This document shows, one piece after another, positions 24,501-34,046 of a stretch of 64,000 nt of DNA (positions within the stretch are counted from its first letter, which is position 1; each line of letters starts with the position of its first letter). The notes below the pieces were generated by a model. The model was not told where the DNA came from. It saw only the letters and a list, made by a program, of their open reading frames with translations, and did no database searches. Location: the NCBI RefSeq assembly GCF_032854445.1, contig NC_088307.1, positions 5,964,017 through 6,028,016 of the forward strand, given 5' to 3'. The DNA is from Liolophura sinensis (taxonomy: Eukaryota > Mollusca > Polyplacophora > Chitonida > Chitonidae). A program made the translations under genes and the position numbers.

Positions 24501-27500
24501 CAAAGTTTCTCACACAATCCTCCTTATACAAACATGATCAAACTTTCTCACATTTTCTTTACCAAACAGTCATAATCAGTATTTCTCACATTTTGCTCAT
24601 GTTCATTCTCAACACATTCCTCCCTGTACAGGCATGATGAAACTTTCTCACCATAAAGACTTGTCCAATTCTCATTGTTTTTCAGACGCGTCCAAAGCTT
24701 ACACAACTGATGTGTCATCATCGAGTTCAGTCCGTGAACTGCTGACCAATGTCCAGACTCAGTTCTCTGATGTTCCCACTGTGCTGGTCAACTCTGCTGG
24801 AATCACCAGAGATGCCTTTCTTCTCAAGATGAAGGAGGAAAATTTTGACAAAGTTATTGATGTCAATTTGAAGGTACTTCTTTGGAGGTGTGTTGTATAT
24901 AACTGGGGTTTTTTTTAAAGCTCAGCAAAGCAATGCAGCCTAAACTTTAAGGCTAAAAGGCTCACATTCAAGTTAAATATTTATGAGTATGGTGTAAAAG
25001 AATACACAATTAAGTAATTAAATGAACATTGTTAATTAAATGATGATTTTTCCCCTTCAGGGAACCTTTTTGGTGACACAAGCTCTCGCCAGGATGATAT
25101 TGGAGAACAAAATCCAAAATGCCTCTTTTGTCAACATTGCCAGTATCGTGGGCAAGGTATTGAAATATCTGAATTCTCATGAGCTGTAACATCAAGAGAA
25201 TTGCAAACATAGCCTGCTTAAACTTTTTATTAGAAAAACATGTTTTTATGTAAATATTTTCACTCTCAAACTGTTGGTCAACTAGAATTAGAGACCCATT
25301 AATTCTTTTTCCCAATATGGACGGAGGGTATTAATATAGACATAAAATTATCTGTCTAATTTGTGGCCGCAAATGTGGACCACCTCAGCAATGTTTTCTG
25401 TTGAAGATATATTTACCTGATTGGAAAGAAAAAAAAAACAACAGAAAATCATACAAATTTCAGGATTGAGCGAAATAGAAAGGTGAAGTTTCAGTTTTGT
25501 TTTTATTCCAATTTTGGATATTTTAGTGTCCGCTCCCCGTGAAACACAAAAATTGGTGTCCTTTAATATTCTGAGTATATACACTTAGTATTATTAAAGC
25601 AGAAGTATTTTGTCTTGTATTTTAGCACATTGATCAGGTAGATGAACTGGTTGCCATTTTTGTGATTATTTTTCAGATAGGCAATATAGGACAAAGTAAT
25701 TATGCTCCATCTAAGGCAGGCGTGTTGGCTCTAACGAAGACAGCAGCTCTAGAGTTTGGCAGGTAAGAATCTTGCTAAATCAGACAGGTGTGTGGTGAGA
25801 AGAAGGGGATGGAGGAGTCCGGTTAGCCCACGTTGGACTTCTATCACATGTGCAGTACCATAATGTGGAAGTGGCCTTGTTCAAGCAATGAATTGAGATT
25901 CTATTCATAACTTACACCGTCTTTAATTGGCTAAAACCTATTTTGCCTGACCAATCAGATGGAGTTTCTCTTCATAACTTGGTCAGCTAGTGCCACATGA
26001 CTGTTTCTGGGTGAACTACTTTGCTATAACTACAATTTATTAATGGCTGTTTGGGAGCTTTATGCCCCATTCATCTGATGGTTTCTCTGCAAGATGACAA
26101 GGCTCCGTGGCTTATGAGGTCTCATTTCAAATCAAGGTAGTTGAGGAGAGGTATGACAACGTCTCTATAAATTAAATACTCAAGAGTATGGTCTATGTCA
26201 CACAAATGTACGTTCACATTTTCACACATATTTATGTTTGCTATGTTGAGGACTCCGTGGCCGAGGGGTTTAACATGCCAGTGTGGCGCAATGACCCAGA
26301 GCCTTTCACCAATGCTGTCGTTGTGAGTTCAAGTCCAGCTCATGCTGGCTTACTCTCCAGCTGTATGTCAGCAAGCAGCGAATGATAGTGGCTTTCCCCC
26401 CGAGCTCCACATGATTTCCTCACACCATAATGCTGGCCAATGTCAAATAAGTTAAATTTTTCTCAAGTATGGCGTGAATCACCAATCAAATAAATAAATA
26501 AAAAAAATAAATGTTTGTTAATGTGTACCCTCCATTTTGAAATGTCTGGTATTATGTTCAGTCACTGTTTCTTCCAGGATGGGAATCCGTGTGAATGCTG
26601 TTGTCCCAGGGTTTATTGACACACCCATGACCTCTACGATACCTGACAAGGTCAAAGATAGTCTGCTCCAGCTAGTTGCCATGGGGAGGATGGGGCGACC
26701 AGAAGGTGACCACATTACATCAATTTTGACGTGATTTTTGACAGGGAATGCAGTGTGAAGAGGATTTTAATTCATATCAAATTCTCCTATCAGGTCTAAG
26801 AAATGCCAACATATTTATGAGTATTGCTCCTTGTTGTTAACTTCTTTGGTTATAGTAGTAAACTTTGTCACAACATTGTCATAGGCTTCACCCAGCCTAC
26901 AGTACCAACAAAACTTGAAAGGTCATGAAAGGCTGCCAAGCAATAGACCGCTGTCCAGCCAGGGTTTGGCTATGTAAATAGTTGTGGACCTGAGAAGGAT
27001 TTTGCCACGATACGGGTGCAAAACTGCCAAAAAATAGCAATTACGCCATAATCGTTCATTCATCCTCCTCAGGATTAATTGATTTGATTGTGAGAGAACA
27101 ATGGGGTGTAGAGAAATAATTCGCACAGTTTTGTGAAGTGTGCATCTTTAATGACACAAACAAATCATTTTTATGATCATTTATATAATAGATGTATACA
27201 TAAATTCCACTGAAAAAAGTGCTTTAGTGGTTGAAAAAGTTGAAGATTTACAGTATATAATGGTGGCCTGTGTATCATAGGTGGAGTGAGTCAGAGTAAA
27301 CCATCGACCTTTGGCAGGTTACACTGGCAAACTTTTACTGTATGTCGTATTGGTGGAAAGCAATTGGTCTCTGGTAACTTCATGTACGATGACACAATAA
27401 AGAGTTCTGTTAACTACTTATTGCCATCAAGGACTTGAGAACAATGGAAGCTGGGAGCTTCTTGAAAATTCTTGCCACCATAGCCACAGGCCAAGGGCAG

Positions 27501-30500
27501 ATTCCACAAAGCCATTTCTGACTTAAGTCCAAATTTTAAATCTTTCCAAAATACTCAGTTTTTGGTACTGAAATTTGGCTACATTTGGCTTCACATAACA
27601 CTGAGACGTGGAAAAAGAATCTACATTATAAAACTGAAAAATAAGCATTTCGGTAGTATTTCAAATTTTGACGTAAGTCAGAAATGTCTTTGCGGAATTG
27701 GCCCTTGAGCAATAACTCTATATCTGCAGCACACAGAGGCTGGGTGAGTGGTACAGTAGTGGAAAGCTAGAAGTCTGCTGCAAGTGGGGAAATAGTGAAC
27801 AAGTGACGTTAGGCATTTTGTCTACAATAAAATTGCTACATACTCAGTAGATGTAGGCTAGGTGAATGGCAGTGGAATGCTAGAAGTCTGCTGCAAGTGG
27901 GGTAACAGTGAACTACCTTGTTTACACACGACACAATAATATGTTGTTTTTGTTTACAATTATATCAGACTAATTATATCCCATGATGCATTTTGTACTT
28001 CTGTCTTGACCAAAGTTCTGGTAACACATCCTTCTTGTATCTTGTTGACAGAAATAGCTGAAGCTTGTTTGTTCCTGGCCTCAGACAGAAGTAGTTACAT
28101 GACAGGCACAAGTATAGATGTTACAGGTAAGTACTTTACCTTCTTACTTAAAACACCTTTATTCCTGGCCTCAGACAGAAGTAGTTACATGACAGGCACA
28201 AGTATAGATGTTACAGGTAAGTACTTTACCTTCTTACTTAAAACACCTTTATTCCTGGCCTCAGACAGAAGTAGTTACATGACAGGCACAAGTATAGATG
28301 TTACAGGTAAGTACTTTACCTTCTTACTTAAAACACCTTTATTCCTGGCCTCAGACAGAAGTAGTTACATGACAGGCACAAGTATAGATGTTACAGGTAA
28401 GTACTTTACCTTCTTACTTAAAACACCTTTATTCCTGGCCTCAGACAGAAGTAGTTACATGACAGGCACAAGTATAAATGTTACAGATAAGTACTTTACC
28501 TTCTTACTTAAAACACCTTTATTCCTGGCCTCAGTCAGAAGTAGTTACATGACAGGCACAAGTATAGATGTTACAGGTAAGCACTTTACCTTCTTACTTA
28601 AAACACCTTTATTCCTGGCCTCAGACAGAAGTAGTTACATGACAGGCACAAGTATAGATGTTACAGGTAAGCACTTTACCTTCTTACTTAAAACACCTTT
28701 ATTCCTGGCCTCAGACAGAAGTAGTTACATGACAGGCACAAGTATAGATGTTACAGGTAAGCACTTTACCTTCTTACTTAAAACACCTTTATTCCTAGCC
28801 TCAGACAGAAGTAGTTACATGACAGGCACAAGTATAGATGTTACAGGTAAGCACTTTACCTTCTTACTTAAAACACCTTTATTCCTGGCCTCAGTCAGAA
28901 GTAGTTACATGACAGGCACAAGTATAGATGTTACAGGTAAGTACTTTACCTTCTTACTTAAAACACTTTTATTCCTGACCTCAGACAGAAGTAGTTACAT
29001 GACAGGCACAAGTATAGATGTTACAGGTAAGTACTTTACCTTCTTACTTAAAACACCTTTATTCCTGGCCTCAGTCAGAAGTAGTTACATGACAGGCACA
29101 AGTATAGATGTTACAGGTAAGTACTTTGCCTTCTTACTTAAAACACCTTTATTCCTGACCTCAGACAGAAGTAGTTACATGACAGGCACAAGTATAGATG
29201 TTACAGGTAAGCACTTTACCTTCTTACTTAAAACACCTTTATTCCTGACCTCAGACAGAAGTAGTTACATCACAGGCACAAGTGTAGATGTTACAGGTAA
29301 GCAATTTACCTTCTTACTTAAAACACTTTTATTCCTGACCTCAGACAGAAGTAGTTACATGACAGGCACAAGTATAGATGTTACAGGTAAGCACTTTGCC
29401 TTCTTACTTAAAACACCTTTATTCCTGGCCTCAGACAGAAGTAGTTACATGACAGGCACAAGTATAGATGTTACAGTTAAGCACTTTGCCTTCTTACTTA
29501 AAACACCTTTATTCCTGGCCTCAGACAGAAGTAGTTACATGACAGGCACAAGTATAGATGTTACAGGTAAGCACTTTATCTTCTTACTTAAAACACCTTT
29601 ATTCCTGGCCTCAGTCAGAAGTAGTTACATGACAGGCACAAGTATAGATGTTACAGGTAAGTACTTTACCTTCTTACTTAAAACACCTTTATTCCTGGCC
29701 TCAGTCAGAAGTAGTTACATGACAGGCACAAGTATAGATGTTACAGGTAAGCACTTTACCTTCTTACTTAAAACACCTTTATTCCTGGCTTCAGTCAGAA
29801 GTAGTTACATGACAGGCACAAGTATAGATGTTACAGGTAAGCACTTTCCCTTCTTACTTAAAACACCTTTATTCCTGGCCTCAGTCAGAAGTAGTTACAT
29901 GACAGGCACAAGTATAGATGTTACAGGTAAGCACTTTACCTTCTTACTTAAAACACCTTTATTCCTGGCCTCAGTCAGAAGTAGTTACATGACAGGCACA
30001 AGTATAGATGTTACAGGTAAGCACTTTACCTTCTTACTTAAAACACCTTTATTCCTGGCCTCAGTCAGAAGTAGTTACATGACAGGCACAAGTATAGATG
30101 TTACAGGTAAGCACTTTACCTTCTTACTTAAAACACCTTTATTCCTGGCCTCAGACAGAAGTAGTTACATCACAGGCACAAGTATAGATGTTACAGGTAA
30201 GCACTTTACCTTCTTACTTAAAACACCTTTATTCCTGGCCTCAGACAGAAGTAGTTACATGACAGGCACTAGTATAGATGTTACAGGTAAGCACTTTACC
30301 TTCTTACTTAAAACACCTTTATTCCTAGCCTCAGACAGAAGTAGTTACATGACAGGCACAAGTATAGATGTTACAGGTAAGCACTTTACCTTCTTACTTA
30401 AAACACCTTTATTCCTGGCCTCAGTCAGAAGTAGTTACATCACAGGCACAAGTATAGATGTTACAGGTAAGCACTTTACCTTCTTACTTAAAACCTTTTT

Positions 30501-31746
30501 ATTCATGACCTCAGACAGAAGTAGTTACATGACCGGCACAAGTAAAGATGTTACAGGTAAGTACTTTACCTTCTTACTTAAAACACCTTTATTCCTGGCC
30601 TCAGACAGAAGTAGTTACATGACAGACACAAGAATAAATGTTACGAGTAAATACCTTACCTAAACACCATTATTCATGGTCTCAGACAGAAGTAGTTACA
30701 TGACAGGCACAAGAATAGATGCGACAGGTAAGCACTGCACCTACACACATTTATTGTTGGCCTCAAACAGAAGTAGTTTCATGACAGGCACGAGTATAGA
30801 TGTGACAGGTAAGCACTACACCTAAACACCTTTATTCATGGCCTCAGAACAGTAGAAGTTCTTCGTAGTCTTTTTTAAGCACCTTTATTCTTGAGGAAGC
30901 CATTATCTACTTAAGTCAAAATTTAAACTTTTGTCACTATGCTTAGTTTTTGGTAATGGAAATTGGGGCCTCCGTGGCTCAGTTGGTTAGCACACTAGCA
31001 CAGCGTAATGACCCAGGAGCCTCTCACCAATGCGGTCGCCTTGAGTTCAAGTCCAAGTCATGCTAGCTTCCTCTCTGGACGAATGTGGGGTCTTCCAGCA
31101 GTCTGCTGATGGTCGTGGGTTTCACCCGGACTCTGCCTGGTTTCCTCCCACCATAATGCTGGCCGGCGTCTTGTAAGTGAAATATTCTTGAGTATGGCAT
31201 AAGACATCAATCAAATAGATAAATAAATAAACCGTACTGGAAATTGAAACTAAGACATGACTCTCTTCATAATAGATAACATTTATGAGGAGGTCAAAAT
31301 TCTAATTTTCCAGACCCATGAAAAGCTCAGTACATGTTAGTCAATGTTTAACGAAGTGACTTCCACAAATGGTCCCCAGGCCTCAGACAGAAGTAGTCGT
31401 GCACATGCCAGATGCATGGCGAATATGACAGTGGATATGTCAAAGTCACATTTAAATGGCTCCAGTGAACTAGATAAATATCTGCAAAGGTCACAGAGTT
31501 CATATGCATACACTTGTGATATAAACCTGGTGAGAAATGGGGAGACAGACGATTACAAGGAGCCAAAACAGTCTATGAATTTGATTAAATATCTAGACTT
31601 TGCCTCCAAAAATCTCAGAATATGCTGATTGTTTCATGCCTTTCAAGGATGGTCATGCCTCAAACATTCATAAGCCAGAAAGAAAGCAAAACTATCATTT
31701 CTGTGTTTTATTTCTTTTCATAGGTGGAATGCCAGTAGGGCTGTAA
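21513..31746 (+). CDS. HSD17B8: 17-beta-hydroxysteroid dehydrogenase 8 / mitochondrial 3-ketoacyl-ACP reductase alpha subunit
   Basis: Eight exons with matching phases: 21513-21555, 22657-22776, 24686-24873, 25061-25156, 25677-25762, 26578-26705, 28052-28126, 31724-31746 (759 nt, 252 aa). It is a classical [18 protein letters not shown] (cofactor TGxxxGIG) near residue 11, NSAGIT (NNAG equivalent), [10 protein letters not shown] with the catalytic Ser, SNYAPSKAG with the YxxxK pair, [10 protein letters not shown], and the C-terminal ITGT-like [11 protein letters not shown]. It matches human HSD17B8 nearly end to end (human about 261 aa). The known family role is NAD-dependent oxidation of 17-beta-steroids and, with CBR4, ketoacyl-ACP reduction in mitochondrial fatty-acid synthesis. 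Exon 7's donor is the first of about 28 tandem copies, and the final exon adds only GMPVGL and the stop. Confidence 0.95.
21926..22290 (+). repeat. Two tandem tRNA-like repeats (240-bp period)
   Basis: A tRNA-type A box (tagttcagttgg at 21980; tagctcagttgg at 22220) and B box (gagttcaaatcc; gagttcgaatcc) occur twice, exactly 240 bp apart, with shared flanks such as 'cagctttccagtgcttacac'. The anticodon arm does not fold into a normal tRNA, so these look like SINE heads or tRNA pseudogenes. They lie in HSD17B8 intron 1. Confidence 0.7.
22845..23075 (+). mobile_element. SINE-like element, family B, diverged copy
   Basis: It has 'gtcgtatttaacaatttttg', 'agtcatatgggggcgagg' and 'gcttagcgccaagtgagg', which match the family B copy at 13797 in the same order. 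It is in HSD17B8 intron 2. Confidence 0.65.
23655..24092. mobile_element. MITE with inverted ends (TTCACACGG...CCGTGTGAG)
   Basis: The left end 'ttcacacgggcaaagttaag' is matched in reverse by the right end 'ttttgccgtgtgagcgaag'. The interior is rich in 'aactggcttaaa' and 'ccgtgtgaatg' words, including a 43-bp direct duplication near 23880-23960. There is no coding capacity. The element is about 430 bp in HSD17B8 intron 2. Confidence 0.65.
24110..24685 (+). repeat. Degenerate ~40-60-bp array ending at the HSD17B8 exon 3 acceptor
   Basis: The motif 'ttctcacattttc' followed by 'ctcaccatacagacatgac' recurs about 12 times with heavy drift. Each copy ends in a pyrimidine tract plus 'acag|acatg', resembling the real acceptor 'tttttcag|acgcg' at 24686. 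The array runs straight into that acceptor. Confidence 0.6.
26245..26512 (+). mobile_element. SINE family A, diverged copy
   Basis: The head 'gactccgtggccgagggg', middle 'gtgagttcaagtccagctca' and tail 'caccaatcaaataaataaat' are all present. It ends just 66 bp before HSD17B8 exon 6. Confidence 0.85.
27488..27718. mobile_element. MITE with ~55-bp inverted repeats
   Basis: The left arm ('ccacaaagccatttctgact', 'taagtccaaattttaaat') is the imperfect reverse complement of the right arm ('caaattttgacgtaagtcag', 'aaatgtctttgcggaattgg'). It is about 230 bp and non-coding, in HSD17B8 intron 6. A relative at 30893-31320 is split by a SINE. Confidence 0.75.
28072..30836 (+). repeat. 90-bp tandem array carrying HSD17B8 exon 7's 3' half, its donor and the intron start
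   Basis: The unit runs from 'ttcctggcctcagacagaag' through 'gatgttacag|gtaagtactt' to 'ttacttaaaacacctttatt'. Donor GTs lie every 90 bp from 28127 to 30557 (28 positions). Two have lost GT (28487 reads AT, 29477 reads TT). A degenerate unit at 30647 and two shorter ones near 30720 and 30810 follow. Most copies differ by one to four substitutions, with no indels across the 28 regular units. Read in the HSD17B8 frame, the array is open from exon 7 to a stop at 30661. Each unit also holds an acceptor-like 'tttattcctggcctcag'. Confidence 0.95.
30893..31325. mobile_element. MITE copy interrupted by a SINE
   Basis: The left part 'acttaagtcaaaatttaaac' and 'gcttagtttttggtaatgg' matches the MITE at 27488. 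Its continuation appears after 31246, and the SINE at 30966-31233 lies between. Confidence 0.65.
30966..31233 (+). mobile_element. SINE family A, full length, with target-site duplication
   Basis: The head 'ggcctccgtggctcagttgg', then 'taatgacccaggagcctctc', 'gttcaagtccaagtcatgct', 'tttcctcccaccataatgct' and a tail of (aaat)n. It is flanked by gtaatggaaattg (30953-30965) and gtactggaaattg (31234-31246), a 13-bp target-site duplication with one difference. This is the best reference copy in the window. Confidence 0.93.
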
Positions 31747-32154
31747 TGTCGTCTTTTGTGGGTCATCGCCAAGGAAACCATTTGGATGAATTTTCTGTTT
31801 GGCAAAAGGCATTTTGTTGGAAACATGTTTAATACCATTATTTAAATCTGGAAAGATGCCACAATTTCAAGATTAGGGATCACAACATAATTATGCAAAA
31901 AAATAGTGAGGTGAGGTAATAAACTTCTTGAACAAAGATGGAAATTGTAGAAAGAGGACTGGTCTACTGTTAAGTGCACAGGGAATGCTATTTGTAACTG
32001 TGGTAGTGAGAAATTGACCACCAGTACGTGTAATTTTAAAATTCTCTCATTTGATGCAATGTAACCTTGTAATCCTTGTGACCTCTTCACAAGCACTTTT
32101 TGTCTTGACCATTGTATCCAAGATTCAGTACATTAGGACGAAGTGACGAGGCAC

Positions 32155-32360
32155 TTGTCACTGTTTGTTATGTCACTATTTGTTTTGTCTCTGTTATGTC
32201 ACTGTTTGTTATGTCACTATTTTTGTCTCAGTTTGTTATGTCACTGTTTATGTCACTATTTGTTATGTCACTGTTTGTTACGTCACTTTGTTACGTTACT
32301 GTTATGTCACTCTTTATTATGTCACTATTTGTTCTGTCACTATTTGTTATGTACCATTAT
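32155..32360. repeat. ~16-17-bp 'tgttatgtcactatt' minisatellite
   Basis: About twelve copies of 'tttgttatgtcactgt' variants. The short open frames it creates in three frames are a by-product of the repeat. Confidence 0.85.
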
Positions 32361-33034
32361 AGTTGCTTTATGTTCCGTCGATGGTAGAACTGCAATTTCC
32401 TACATGTTAATCCTTTTAATTAGTATTTTAATCCATTCTTTGTTATATTGTTACCTGTTTTTCACCTAGTTCAAACATGTTCAGCCCATATTGGGATGAG
32501 CTAAGGCAACCATGCCAAGCAACCCACACATGGACTAACAGATTAACCCTTTTCAGACTTCACTCGAGAGAGTAAAATGTACAGTTAATAAATAAAAGTA
32601 CAACTTTCAAGACAAGTTTCCAGGAGTCTTCATTTGATGTCACTGACAGATTGAAGGACAACTGTAACCCCTGGTGATAACACCATGAGTGGCTTGATTG
32701 ATTTGATGAATCGTCACGAGCACATTTTATATATATTTGATCTTGATTCGTAATCATTATTTCAGCAATAATTTATTGCTAATACATGTACATGTTGGTG
32801 CCTACTGATGCTCTGAATTTACTCATCCTTTAGCCGAGTTTAAGATGAACTAGAACATTAACTCTGCACTCGTCGGTAATGTTGCAGTGGCAAGAAATTG
32901 TAATAAAAAACATGTTGCATTACCAGGAATGTGAAAAAAAAAAAGAGGTCAAATTAGATCAGTTTGAGTGTGAGAAAAGTTGAAGCTATTTAGTACTTGT
33001 AGTGAACCAGTATTATTATTCTATACCATATCTT

Positions 33035-33330
33035 CTCCACAGGTTATCTGGCCTTGGCCATTGAGGCCATACGCGGTAATTCAGTCGACCATTGAGGCCA
33101 TATGCTGTAATCCTACACTTGGCCATTGAGGCCATCTGCTTTAATCCAGCCCTTGGTCGTTGAGGCCATCCGCTATCGAGCCCTTGGCCACATGCTGTAA
33201 ACCAGCTCTTGGCCATTGAGGCCATATGCTGTAATCCAGCCCTTGGCCATATGCTGTAATCCAGCCCTTGGTCATAGAGGCCATATGCTGTAAACCAGCT
33301 CTTGGCCATTGAGGCCATCTGCTGTAATCC
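33035..33330. repeat. ~33-bp 'cttggccattgaggccatat' minisatellite
   Basis: About nine copies of 'ttggccattgaggccatatg' plus 'ctgtaatccagccc', some shortened. Each unit contains the near-palindrome tggccattgaggcca. It is not linked to a known splice site. Confidence 0.85.
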
Positions 33331-34046
33331 AGCCCTTGCTAATTTGGCTGAGGCTTTTATGTCAGAATTTTCTTGTTAAGTACAAAGAGTTAAGGGCAGT
33401 AGTTTACTCCTGTATTCTAATTTCCTTCAATCTGGTGCACTGTTCATGTAAATGTGAAAAATTCTTTACTGATTCCAATCAAATAAGTCATTTTACTGTG
33501 CATGACCTCAGTTTTCTCCCAGCATGCAATGTGTTAACAACTGTGCCTTCTTGCATGAAGCTCTCTTAGCACTATGTGTACAACGCCGCCATGGGAACCA
33601 GTTTTCTTGGCATTACCTTGCTATGGCAGCTATGTAGTTGTCACTACACTACATAGATTGTTTCAAAAAAACATGTACTCAAAATTGTAATGTATGTAAA
33701 AAGCAAAAGAACGAGAATGACATCTTTGAATGTGATTGATTGTGAAGTAATCTATATTTTTGGAGATGGCTCACCTGCGAAATCATCCCTTGTTTACTGC
33801 AAAAACATATGATGGTGTACTGCATTTATGTGTAATGGAATGCCATCTCATTCATGCAAGCTTTTAGAACAAACTGAGCTTTTACAACCAACCAAGATCC
33901 CTGAAATGTACATATTAAAGAACAGAAATTCATATATTGTGAGGACTCAGGGTTTGATTTAATGCATTGCATCATCATCGAATCACATGACATTCAAATT
34001 GTGAATAAAATTTTACAATAAACTTTTTCTCTTGAAATCCAGTGGA

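Larger units (their letters stand above)
31747..34046. other. 3' UTR of HSD17B8 and intergenic DNA before DNTTIP2 (tail-to-tail)
   Basis: A candidate AATAAA lies at 31918-31923, and further ones near 32587. The region holds two minisatellites (32155-32360 and 33035-33330). No further gene is supported. Confidence 0.55.

Noticed and set aside
28006-30663. An 885-codon open frame made of 30-residue repeats, as a stand-alone repeat protein gene
   Set aside because: Its unit is HSD17B8 exon 7 plus donor and intron start; it has no own start context, and the copies differ mainly by amino-acid-changing substitutions.
32112-32469. Overlapping short open frames rich in Cys, Val and Leu
   Set aside because: Produced by the 16-17-bp 'tgttatgtcac' repeat in the HSD17B8 3' flank; open in three frames at once.
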